Assembly (NCBI GenBank): GCA_037976565.1
Contig: CP137669.1
Span: 40,760,912 to 40,824,911 of the forward strand
Direction of reading: 5' to 3'
DNA from: Mesocentrotus franciscanus
Taxonomy: Eukaryota > Echinodermata > Echinoidea > Camarodonta > Strongylocentrotidae
Length of the DNA stretch: 64,000 bases
In this document: positions 12,357 to 22,677 of the stretch, piece by piece
Numbering within the stretch: position 1 is the first letter of the stretch
How the letters are laid out: the number at the start of each line of letters is the position of its first letter
Notes under the pieces: generated by a model
Databases searched by the model: none
What the model saw: the letters and a program-made list of their open reading frames with translations, nothing else
Told to the model about the DNA's origin: nothing
Program-made: the position numbers and the translations under genes

Positions 12357-13695
12357 CCAGTGAGGTTACTGTTATTAACCTTGTGTATGAGAGTATAATA
12401 CTAGATGTGGAAAGGTTTGTAACATTTTTCCTACAGTGCACATGCTTTAGCTGTACACAATAAATGATAAATTGGTGTAAATGTCATATACAGTAATAGT
12501 CCTGTAATCAAACAAAACTTACATGTATAGTGAAATGAAGGAAAAGAACTTGATAAAGGCCCGACACCATGTGCATAACACAGGTCACTATGTGCAAATG
12601 GGAGTTGTAGTTTTTATCGAAGATGATGCCCAGTAAGTTTTTGTGCGTTTGTTTTTAATTCACTGGTTCAAACAACCAATCTACTGCAGGATAAACAATC
12701 CAGAATAAATCATAGAAATTTTCTCTCAAAATGCGATTCCCATACCAGAGCTCAAGATTAGCTTTAGATATTGTACATGAACACATTGCTTCTCATGATG
12801 CCCCTTTTGATGGAGTGATCAAGTGCTGTACAGTAATACATTTTTTGTATTTCCTTTGTGTGAAAGGCTTGTGGTTGCCCTTAATTGCTAATAATACTCT
12901 GTTTGTAACTACAGTATGTATAGTATAGACAGTCAGAGGCCAATTTTTTTCTACAAATTTTGAATTAATTAGAATACCTTTCCAAATCTTCCAGACAATG
13001 TAAGCTAAAATAGTTTAAGAATCCTATCATTTTTGTATCATCTCTCCTATGACATTGTTATTCAAAATAGCTCTTTATACATATTTACAATAATCTGCTA
13101 ATTGATGATTCCTTTTGTTTACTCCCAATATATATTAACTGGTGCCATGTTAGGAAAACCTTGGGAAAGCATTGGGTTGTTAAGAATGACAAGGCATAAG
13201 AGATCATTCCTAAGTTAATTATTTATAACAAGTGGTATGTTCATGCTGCAGTAAGTTCTGCATCCTGTTGTACATGTAGACCTGTAAGGTGTAGTCATTC
13301 AGATTTCAGCTACATGTACATGTACATGTACCAGGGTCATTGACACCAGTGTTACTGTGCTGCATTCATCATCTTGCTTACACGTACAGTAATCAATTGA
13401 TCCAGATTTAAAGTGAAGAGTCATTCCTAGCATGTAAATGTCCTTTGTTATTTTTAAACCAAAAGAAGAAGAATTTCTGTTACAGTGACAGATGAGTCAA
13501 TAAATTCAATTCAATTCATTTCAATTCAGTAATACATGTACTTATGTTGTAACAATCATTAGCTTGATGATATGGGATAAGTTGGATCAAAATTTTGCAA
13601 CATTTATTTCACCTTGAAAAGAACTTATAAGTAACTTCAAAATCTTTGGTAAACTCATCGAGGCAGTTGGTCTTTATTGTAGGAGTATAATAGCC
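11610..13695. other. Intron sequence, nothing recognised apart from an (AT)n run
   Basis: AT-rich intron with an (AT)n run at 12324-12355 and tacatgtacatgta strings at about 13312-13330. No gene-like frame. Confidence 0.45.
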
Positions 13696-13699
13696 TGTT

Positions 13700-14465
13700 A
13701 AGACTACATGTACAAACTGTATATGAAATATATACAAAAGTTGTAAAGAAAAATTTTATGAAGAATCATTGTATAGCGAAAGGACCTTACAGACTAGATA
13801 ACGACACCGTATTAAGAAACTTAAAGGGATCCGGTAACTTTGTCTCAGACTCTGAAACAAAATTCTGGATTTAGCTCATGATGCAATGATAATCATAAAC
13901 CTTTAGGTCAGTCAGGAACCCCATGACTTTTACAAGCTGATCGCCTGTCTGATTATCAAGATATTTATGATTGGAATTACAAATTTTGAAAACCGTTCGC
14001 CTGACGGTTTTCATAACACTATAGTCTATTAGGGAAAACGAGTATGGTAAAACCGGTCAATCAAAGATTTTAACTTTTTTGAGGCACTTCTTGATCATTT
14101 TGAAGCGCAATTTTTTTAGGGCTTCATTATTACACCATATCACAGACACTAATAACATGTAGGGCCGTGTATCTCAGATTTAACACTGTTAAACGATCCC
14201 TTTAAAAGGAAATAGTTTTTGAAGAGGTCAGTTGACATGACAGCTGGCCAATCAGCAGTGGATGCTTCACCCAGTTATACATGCACAATTTTCTTACGAT
14301 ACAACGTTCAACCTAGAATGGGACCCTGATTCTTTATTGAGTATTCATACAAAAGCGGTGCTCAAACATGCGTTTTGTTTTCGACGTTCTTTTATGAATT
14401 TCAGACTAGAAAGAGGTCCTTATTATGTAAATAATTGTGGTAGTGTAAATGCAGGGTGAGTATAA
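13700..14465 (+). mobile_element. Inverted-repeat element, family D, copy interrupted by a TTAA element
   Basis: The left part (about 13745-13820) carries catt-gtatagcgaaaggacctt and acagactagataacgaca. The right part (14206-14460) carries acatgacagctggccaatca and gatacaacgttca. These halves are contiguous in the sister copies at 19670-20144 and 38933-39309. The gap between them is filled by the TTAA-bounded element 13821-14205. This gives an order of insertion. Confidence 0.7.
13821..14205 (+). mobile_element. TTAA-bounded MITE, family E, copy 1 (nested in family D)
   Basis: It begins ttaaagggatcc and ends gatccctttaa. Internal sequence includes gctgatcgcctgtctgatta and tcaagatatttatgattgga. 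The inverse of the whole element is found at about 47733-48110. TTAA at both ends is the hallmark of piggyBac-type target duplication, but the classical CCC start is absent, so the superfamily is only a suggestion. Confidence 0.72.
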
Positions 14466-14639
14466 CTATAAATCTGGTTTGTCAATACTGAGTTGGGGTC
14501 ATCCTCTGATGACCTTATTCTGTTACTATGAGGTCAGAACCTGCTATGGGAACCACAGATTAATAATGCATTCATGTATTCATCCACTGGGAAGCAGTAC
14601 CAAAGGGTCTGTGAACGGGAAAGAGTAATAAAAATACAG

Positions 14640-14710
14640 AAGCTTCAATAGCAATAATAGTTGCAAATTTATATAGCACCTTTTCCTACAAAGTGCTTTG
14701 AAATGTCATC
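14640..14710 (-). repeat. LINE/SINE 3'-tail-like fragment
   Basis: The stretch aatttatatagcaccttttc then ctacaaagtgctttgaaatg has the AT-AGC-C / AAGTGCTTT pattern seen at the 3' ends of the LINE tail near 29985 and at 41640. Too short to assign. Confidence 0.35.
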
Positions 14711-15116
14711 CATAAGTCAGTGTTAGAGTTTAATTATTTACAAGTTAATAGCAAGCAGTGACAGCGTGAGTTCAATTAATGCATATGCTTTCAGAATAGA
14801 TAATTCAGTTATTTATGATGTCAGTATGCAAGCTATGTCAGGAATTATGTAACAAATTAAGAATAAAACTAGAAATGTAATTCGTCATGAGGACGAATTA
14901 GGTGGTCTGTTATGTAATCTGAATAACTGATCTTGTAGAAAATTGTCTTAGCTACAACATAGCAAAATTTGGGAGTAAATCGATCCATATTTACAGATAC
15001 AATCAATTTTCCATAAATATGCTGACGTCATAATATGCAAATTCGTATTTTGAGTTCCAAGGCCAAAGGGCAAAGGGCAGAGCTGTAGAAAATTAAGGAA
15101 CATTACAAGACATAAT

Positions 15117-15345
15117 AGAAGGAGAACGAGAACCAGAGCAGGCGGGAGAGGTAGAGGGTGAGAGAGAAGAAAAGAGAAGGGCAGAGGCAGAGGGAGACAG
15201 AGCAAGAGAATAAGAGGGAGGCAAGGCAAGAGGTCGAGGTAGAGGAGGCAGAGAGAGAGGGAGAGGGTAAAAGAGTAGAGAGATATATATGCAGAGACAG
15301 AGAGGAGAAGGAAACAGAGCAAGAGAGAGGAGAAGAGAGAGATGC
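15117..15345. repeat. Purine-rich GA tract
   Basis: About 230 bp of gagag/aagag/gagg on the + strand with almost no pyrimidines. The open frames on both strands here (Ser/Leu/Pro-rich or Glu/Arg-rich) come from the tract. Confidence 0.9.
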
Positions 15346-15734
15346 AATGGAGAACGATGCATTCAATATATCCAGCATAAATAGAATTTAATATAGAGAA
15401 AGAGAGAAGTATAGACAAGTAAACAATTCTATGTCCACGGGAGAGACGTAAACATGCATATACCTTGGGCTGAATAACTGAAAAAAGTAAAAACGTCTGG
15501 GAAGGAGACTAGCAAGGTGATTTGATATTGTAGCAGAGTTGGGAGATACACCCTATATTAGGTTTAATACCAGATTTCCCATAGGGTTGTACTCAAACGA
15601 TTGACATTCTTCTCCCATAGATATAACACGCAAAATTAGGCATTTTATTACATTGTTTGTGATTGTATATGATAATATGTTATAATAGTCGAAGAAGATC
15701 ATAAAATCAAATTTAAAACGACGGCAAAAAAAAA

Positions 15735-15806
15735 AAAAAAAATGACCCACCAGGAATCGAACTTGGGTCGCCGGAATGGGAGGCAAGTGCTATGACCACT
15801 ATACCA
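15735..15806 (-). pseudogene. tRNA-like pseudogene or SINE head, tRNA-Gly(CCC)-like, with T-run
   Basis: On the - strand, ttggtatagtggtcatagca resembles an A box/D arm, gcctccca sits where a glycine CCC anticodon arm would be, and gttcgattcctgg is a B box with partial T-stem pairing. A run of about 17 T follows, as at a Pol III end. The 5' acceptor strand (attattt) does not pair with the 3' strand (tgggtca), so it is not a working tRNA. Confidence 0.55.
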
Positions 15807-17574
15807 AAATAATCCACATAGACATTACACGTGAACGGAAAATGGAATTCTCAAATCCCACTTTGCAAGTGAAATATGAGCATGATCCCGGCATCTGATC
15901 GAAAAATAAAGGGCACACTTGTGATAGCTTATTGTCTCAGCTACAACATACTCAAAGCTCAGCAAAACAAAACTAAAACGACGGAGATATTGCTCGCGAA
16001 AGACGGAATGTAGAATCCAGTTTTGAGAAAAAGTCATGTCCCATAGAGAATACACGCAAAATGTGAAAAATTGACATGCCTCCTTTAATCGCAAAAATAC
16101 GCCATGATGCCTTTGTCAAAATGAAAAATCGTGATGACTGCATTTGTAGAAAATTGTCTCAGCTAGAACATATCAAAATTTGGAAGAAAATCGATCAATA
16201 TTTACAGAGATACAATCAATTTTCCAAAAATATGCTGACGTCATAATATGCAAATTGAAATTTTGAGTTCGGAGGCCATTATGATGACGTCATGAGTTAA
16301 TTGAGGGTCAAATGAGACATGAAATCATATCTCCGACTCATAATCTATCCAAATATGAAAAAAATTGGGAGTTCCCATCCATTCTGAAGAGTTACAATGA
16401 ATTTTGTATAGGCATGTTTTTGCCCATATATGCTATGTATTACAAGAGCTCGCGCGCACGGACATTTATATTGAATGGACGCTCATCTTGTTATTAATGG
16501 TCAATAAGAGATAAACATGGTATCAAATTGTTTGAAAAAATATGGGAAATATCATGAAAGAAAAAAATGGCGATTTTATGTTGTGTAATGGTGTTACGCG
16601 CAACGCGCGCGCATGTGCGTGTGCGCGTTTTTTGCGAAATGCTTAAAATGGCCTGAAACGTATCCAAAATGAATTTGAGACGATTTGGAGCATTTTGAAA
16701 TTTTGCGCTGACGCGACGACGCATCGCGCGCGTTTTTGACCTGAAATTGACCGGACGGATATTGACCTTGATCATGATAAATATGAATGAGAAATGACTT
16801 TCCGTTATGAAGATATGATCATGAGTTGAAAGTACCAAAAAACACAAAATGGCGCCTGGATGACGTCATGAAGACTTGATGACCTTGAAAATGTTCCTGT
16901 CATGTCTCATGACTATGACCCATGACTGTGCCAAAATTGAAAGAAATTGACAAAACCGATCTTGAGTTATCCTCGGAACAAAAAAGGGGGTAGAAATAAA
17001 TAAAAATAAAGAATAAATAAATAAATAAAGAAAGAAAATTCTGACAAAAACAATAGGTGATCTGTCGATGCCGACAGACCACCTAATAAAAGCAAAAATC
17101 ATTGATTTTTGTCACATTTTGATGTTTCGTTGGAAGTTGCTAAGCAATTTCGAAAAAACCGAAATCGAAAAATCCACCTACATTGTATGGAGTGTGGTTT
17201 TATGTTAAATGCTGACAGAAATTTCATAGATTTTTGCAGTGTAAATGCCCGAACGAGCAAACACCATCATAACAAAATCTAATGAAATATTTAGGGCATG
17301 CTAAAAACTCTAAGTGAACTTTAAATTTTGGGTAGAGAAAGCTTGCAAAAGCACAGAGCAAGAATATTTATGAAGACCTCATCTGGAAAGGACTTTAAAA
17401 GGTCTTTTGAGGAAAATCTGTGGTTTGTATCCATCATTACGCTGTCTCGATAGCAGTATTTTGAGCAGTGTCAGATTAATCATTTAGGTTCTTACTAATA
17501 CATGCACACAAGGTTTAAAATAAGAGTTTTCACTGGCTTTCTTTAATAGCTAGTGTTCGGCCTACCAGAATTCA

Positions 17575-17945
17575 TTGTATACTATAGCTATCTAAGAATC
17601 GTTAAGCTATACAATAAATAATTACCCTTGTCTAGTCTGAATATCATTTCCAAAAATGTTCTGTTCAGAAAAGTTGAATAAAGAAATTTCCTATAACAAA
17701 ATGCATATTGTAGTATTTTTTTAAACGAAAACTCAATAAAGAACCAGGATCCGGCTCTATAGTCTATCACAATTAAATCATATACATGTAACAGGTCTGG
17801 GTTTATCGTGAGTGTGCTCTGATGATTGCCAGCTGGCATGTCATTCGACCTCTCAAAATTAGTTTTCTTTATAATACAATGTGTACAATATTTCTTTATA
17901 CGATTTTTGTATGAATTGCCTTGAGTGTGAACAGGCTTTTAAAGT
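17575..17945 (-). mobile_element. Family D element, inverted copy 1
   Basis: The + strand shows gctatacaataaataatta, aaactcaataaagaaccagg and gattgccagctggcatgtca. These are the inverse of the family D blocks gctatacaatg, attctttattgagtttt and tgacagctggccaatca. The right side ends near gtgtgaacaggctttta. Confidence 0.6.
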
Positions 17946-18160
17946 GACTGCATGGTGAAAGGCCAACTTTTCTTTCAGATTATCAATACCGTACATACAT
18001 GTACACTGCAATGATTCAATGAATGTGTTTGAAAAATAATTTTGTAGATTGCGTATGTTTGATTTTACCACTTGGCATGATATTGTATGGTGATGTACAG
18101 TAGGGTTGTAGAGAATATTATTCATGTGTTTCTAAAGACTTCTTCTTCTTCTTCTTGCAG

Positions 18161-18177
18161 AACAAGGAAGAAAAGTG
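18161..18177 (+). other. Exon-like splice signals, 17 nt (possible poison exon)
   Basis: A very strong pyrimidine tract with cttgcag precedes aacaaggaagaaaagtg and the donor-like gtacag. The 17-nt length would shift the PLC frame, and a longer exon ending at a gtaaga site near 18260 contains a stop. It could be a regulatory poison exon, or nothing. Confidence 0.15.
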
Positions 18178-18504
18178 GTACAGTTTATTGTGCAATTAGT
18201 TCTGTTGGTCCATCCCACACAGTGGCACCTTCAATACTGATACTATCCATGAGAAATCATCAGTAAGAAGTACACCTGCTGTTTCTATAAATGATTGTTT
18301 TCCAGGCCTATATGTACAGTAGGCCTCAATGAAGGCCTATAGTGTCTTTTAAGAAGTGTACAGCTCAATAAGTGCAGATTTTCAAAGAGTTGATGATTCA
18401 TAGTGTTTCATGTATTATATAATTGTAGTTACATGTATCATGTTCCTCTGCAATACATAAATCCATGTCCCTGGATTATATAATGAGTGACCATATGTCC
18501 AGAC

Positions 18505-18760
18505 CGCCAGGATCAATTGTAAAGCTATACAGTAATACAAACGTATTAACAAAAGGTCATGTAACAAAATGACTGTTTAAGCATCGTTTCGAATGAAAAC
18601 TCAATAAAGAATCAGGTTTCCGCTCTAGTCTGAAAGTTGTATCCTATGAAAATCGTTTAGCTGGGGGACTTATTATGAGCATTGACCTCTTCAAAATTAG
18701 TATCTTTATACGACTTTCATATAATTTCAACTAGTCTCAACAGGCTATAAAATGCGTTCA
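18505..18760 (-). mobile_element. Family D element, inverted copy 2 (partial)
   Basis: The blocks aaagctatacagtaatac, aaactcaataaagaatcagg, gctctagtctgaaagttgta and agtctcaacaggctataaaa match the inverse of family D. The central target-like part is shortened. Confidence 0.55.
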
Positions 18761-18990
18761 TCAAGGTATGAAAACTTGTTATCAGTCTTCCAGGCACCCA
18801 TATTCCTACAGCATCCAGGTCTTGCACTCCGTTTGGGTCTGTCATTAGTCTTCAAACACAGACCCTGTTGACCTATTTCACCCCATCAATACTCGATATA
18901 CATGTACAGTCGCTTATACCATTGGAGAACACATTATAGAAAGATTAAAGCCTACGTGGTGCTCCAGTATGAGGTACAAATGTAGTAGCT

Positions 18991-19463
18991 TTAAAGGTAC
19001 TATGTCCCATTTGCAGCCAAGGCCAACATCAAATTCTGTAGAACTTTGCAGGAATTATGAATATGTCACGTATGTCCTATCTGTGAAATTTAAACCTTAG
19101 CAGTGTCCTAGTATTCAAATTATGCAAGGAAACCCGTCACTTTCAGACACTATTGACTGACTGACTTTAATACGGTACTTCATTTTTTCTTTGGTAATAA
19201 CATACATAAAATGAGCTGTAAAGGGTACATGTACATGAGCATTTGTCTACATCAATAACCCACTTCTTGTAATGGCCAAATTAAACTGATTGAATCTTTG
19301 CGCAGCACAAAACGTACACCATTCGGTACAAGGGTTTGAAAATCAGACTAATTACTAAAAGGATTGCAATCCCTAAAGTCAATTTGACAACTACCGGTAA
19401 CATTTTCAAGCCTTTAACCTTTTCATTTTTTGGGCCTGTAAATGGGACATATAGTACCTTTAA
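18991..19463. mobile_element. TTAA-bounded MITE, family F
   Basis: The left end is ttaaaggtactatgtcccat. The right end is the inverse of ttaaaggtactatatgtccc, an imperfect TIR of about 22 bp with a 2-bp indel. TTAA lies at both edges, as in family E. The open frames inside (19281-19481 and 19336-19611) are incidental. Confidence 0.78.
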
Positions 19464-19669
19464 TACAGGACTCCACATCAACCTTCATGAAAAGGAGGTC
19501 CAGACTGAACTTTTTACAGCCTGTATGCATAAGCCCAATGTAATTTTTTTTGAAATTTTAGGGGTCCAGACTTACGATTTGGGGAGCCATATGTGTCCCA
19601 GGCACCTGTGAGTCCCTGCCTGATACCAACAAAGAATTGGACCACATACATGCATCTGATTTAATGCCT

Positions 19670-20144
19670 GTTTAGACGATATGAAATTGATATGAAACCT
19701 GTATAAAGCAATGGCGTATAAAGAATCACCGTATAGTGAAAGGAGTATACAGACTAGATAACAACACTGTATTTATAAAGAGATCTGTTTACATGACAGC
19801 TAGCCAATCATGAGTGCGCCCTGTCACGCTAAAGCTGAGCCCAGTAATGAGATTTTCTTACAATAAGACATTCAGACTCAGTGGAGTAGATCATTTAATA
19901 CTTAATACCTATTGTTTAGGAGGCGATGATCTATTCATTCATCCCCCCTGAACAATAGGTAGTAAGGATCTACGCCACTGTTTAGACTATTACAGCGGAC
20001 TCCGATTCTTTATCGAGTTTTCATTTGTAACTATGCTCAAACAAGCGTTTCTTTATACAACATTATGTTATGTGACGTTCAGACTTTAAGATTTATAATT
20101 ACTTATAAATCGTACAGCTATACAATGAATCTCAGTAGTCTGAA
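19670..20144 (+). mobile_element. Family D element, full copy
   Basis: The TIR-like ends are gtttagacg on the left and agtctgaac on the right. It contains cgtatagtgaaaggagtata, cagactagataacaacactg, acatgacagctagccaatca, gattctttatcgagttttca and gctatacaatgaat in the same order as the 38.9-kb copy. Confidence 0.7.
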
Positions 20145-21056
20145 CGGAGGGAAAAGAGTACTCTGTTTCTAACCCAAAATCTTTAGGGGAGGCATTTCAA
20201 ATTTTCAATACAAACCTACCAGTCATTGTGAAGACAAGACCTTTGTACCAAAGAGACCTCTCTGAAACTGTCATGAATACATAATAAACTCAATTACCAA
20301 CTATGATTTCCCTTGCCACACATATACAGTTGTGTACTTGAGTATTAAATTCATTTCAAGCTTCTCAAATGTAAATGCTGTCAGAAATGTATTCATGCGT
20401 TAATGCTTGCCATAGATTACCATACATTGCAGATTTATTTTCAAACTGTTGGTATGGAAGCCTACACATAGGAGTGTACATTTTTAATGAATGTCTGAAA
20501 TCAATAAGATATCAAATGTAATTTTCATATTCATGTCTTTTAAAAGGAGTTTTTAACTAACTAATAACCGAAATTCACAGAAAGTGATATTGAAATATTT
20601 TATTTTATGGAAAAATTATTCTTTGTATGAATTCTTGTACATGTACGTTTATAATAGCTTATGGGCGCTGTTATCTACATTGTAACTATGGGGTGGATAT
20701 AAATTTAGAATATGTGACCTTGTCTAATTTCGTTACTAAAAATCTTCTTTTGATTTTAAAAGTGAACCACACCTCATCCACATTAAGGTGTGAACTACAT
20801 GTATCATGTTGCATTTCCAGAGGAGTTTCATGAACAGTTTCACAATTATAGTTTGTGAAAGTCTGTGATGTGGGTAGAATTTGGATGATTAAGGCAGATA
20901 TCGCCCTTTGCTGGTCTATTTTTAAAAATGTATCTGATGTAAGGAAACCTTTCAGTTTATTTTGGTTGATATCTCTGACAGGTAGAGAGTTCAATTTGAG
21001 CGATTACAGTTGTAAACATACTCAAAATACTACTTATGAATGTGGGCAGAATACAG
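20145..21056. other. Intron sequence, nothing recognised
   Basis: No repeat ends or coding similarity recognised. Open frames on both strands at 20627-21082 overlap each other and lack recognisable motifs. Confidence 0.45.
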
Positions 21057-21508
21057 CAGACCTGCCAACCAGTACGATTTAGTCGTATTTAGTACGATTT
21101 TTAGAAGTAAATTATACGACTACGATTTTCCTCAATAAAATACGATTTTCCAAAAAAAAAAAAACAATTTTTTTTTTTTATTTATTTTTTTTAAAATTTT
21201 TTTAAAAATTTTTTTAAATAATTTTTTTTTTGTGTGTGTGCCATTTTCAATGGCAAAATGCCCATTCTGTATTGTAAAGTATCCTACCAGCTTCTCACAT
21301 CGGCAATTTGGGGATGTTCATTGGTTCATCGAACACACCAGTCATGACGAAATCATGCATATTCAACCAATGCTCCATAAAAATGCTCCATGTAGGAACT
21401 GTAAGAGGCATTGCTCCGGGTTTTTTTTAAAATACAACTTTTGTCAGTAAAATACAACTTTTGGGATTAAAGAATACAGTTTTTGAACTCCAGAGGTTGG
21501 CAGGTCTG
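21057..21508. mobile_element. hAT-like non-autonomous element with 6-bp target duplication
   Basis: The 14-bp ends cagacctgccaacc and ggttggcaggtctg are perfect inverted repeats. The 6-bp sequence atacag flanks both sides (21051-21056 and 21509-21514). The CAG start is typical of hAT elements; a 6-bp rather than 8-bp duplication would fit a hAT variant. The interior has tagtacgattt-type direct repeats and long A/T runs and no transposase. Confidence 0.82.
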
Positions 21509-21514
21509 ATACAG

Positions 21515-22608
21515 TCACTAAAATTTGTGCATATTAATACAAGCTTTTCAATTGAAACTGAGAGCAACACAGCAACAGGTGTGCAGCTATCTCTTCATGT
21601 AAAAGATATTTTATTTTCTCTCTCTGTATAATATGTACAGTTGATCTGCATGTACGTCAACTATTCTTGTAGCTCTATACAATGTACATGTGGGCAAGTC
21701 GTTTGAAAGGGTACTTGATTTTCATCATCATCATATTTATACTTAAAGTATAATATCACCGATAATGATGTTTCATATGTTCTTCAAAACATTACACCTG
21801 TGTATAAGTACTAGTAAACAAGAATATATTCTGATAGATTAGTATATATATTGCACACAGAGTCTTTTTTTTATTATTATTTAGGAATAGAATAGGAATG
21901 ACAGGTACTGAAGTAATGGTCACCAATTTATAAAAAGTCAGACTGTTCTGGTAAAATTTAATTTACGATATAGAATTATTGCACTCTGTTACTGTTTATT
22001 TTTATCATTTGGGATTAGAATAGCAATAGTTTTCACCAATAACAAACCAATATCTTTAAAAATAATCCCCATAAATCTAAGATGAATTTGCATTTTCTCA
22101 ATATCTGAAAATAAAGTCCCTTTGATGTACATGTAATGAACTAACGACAGAATACACTAGTACTGTAATACCAATTTTACCTTCTGCATTTCTCTTTGGT
22201 TTTATGATTATTATTATGCTCTTTGGATTTCTTGTGTGAAGGGAAATTTGATTTTATAATTTTGATTTTTGCTGCTTTGCTTTATAAAAATAAACTGTTA
22301 TTTTTTGAAAAGTTTCATTTGATTGTACCTCTTGCATAGATGAAACGGAGAATGTGACAGCATTCAGATTGAAGCAAGTGAAGTAAGTGTGGAGATTTTA
22401 AAGAAATCTCACCCTTTCAGAAATCTATAGTTACCATGGTGATTGAAGGCTCTTGTAAGTAGCAGCCCTGCTCAATAATAAACCTAGAGAAGAGAAAGAT
22501 TCTTCTGGAGTTTATTTACTTGATTGTGACGATTTGACCTTCTGATCAATTACAGTTCCCTTATTTGATTTCATTCATTTCCCTTTTTATCCTTTTATTT
22601 TTATTCAG
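21515..22608. other. Intron sequence, nothing recognised
   Basis: AT-rich intron up to the acceptor of exon 2. Confidence 0.45.
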
Positions 22609-22677
22609 GATGTGGAGTGCCTGGAACTGACCCAATTACGAGACACAAGAACAGGAAAATATGCTATGACACCAAAG
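22609..22677 (+). CDS. PLCB4: PLC-beta exon 2 (PH domain)
   Basis: This exon has 23 codons, phase 0/0, between a strong T-rich acceptor (tttattcag) and the donor AAG|gtaatt. The peptide runs DVECLELTQL then RDTRTGKYAMTPK. The RTGKYA-TPK pattern is the PH-domain stretch seen in PLC-beta proteins as RTGRYAKTPK. It joins YWKIQNK of exon 1 directly, with family-like spacing. Confidence 0.92.

Larger units (their letters stand above)
14879..17085. mobile_element. 2.2-kb non-coding transposon with hairpin ends (Helitron/Helentron-like candidate)
   Basis: The left end has a hairpin (aattcgtc-atgag-gacgaatt) followed by taggtggtctgt at 14899. The right end has the exact inverse acagaccaccta at 17074-17085, which is also the 3' arm of a 14-bp hairpin starting taggtgatctgtcg at 17054. 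The end reads CTAA followed by T, and a 3' hairpin before CTRR is a Helitron trait, while inverted short ends are more Helentron-like. Inside, the block caaaatttgg-a-aaatcgat plus tatgctgacgtcataatatg is present twice (about 14935-15060 and 16145-16275), along with a GA-rich tract, a tRNA-like piece and a CpG-rich patch at 16585-16735. No transposase frame is present. Confidence 0.6.

Noticed and set aside
14948..15418. 156-residue antisense Leu/Ser-rich frame resembling membrane segments
   Set aside because: Comes from the GA-rich tract.
16494..16847. 117-residue antisense frame
   Set aside because: Inside the 2.2-kb non-coding element; no transposase or other motif.
18161..18260. Exon with a very strong acceptor in the first intron
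   Set aside because: A 17-nt exon would break the frame, and longer versions meet a stop; kept only as a low-confidence poison-exon possibility.
20627..21082. Pair of opposing open frames (68-102 residues)
   Set aside because: They overlap on opposite strands, have no recognisable motif, and fit chance open frames in an intron.
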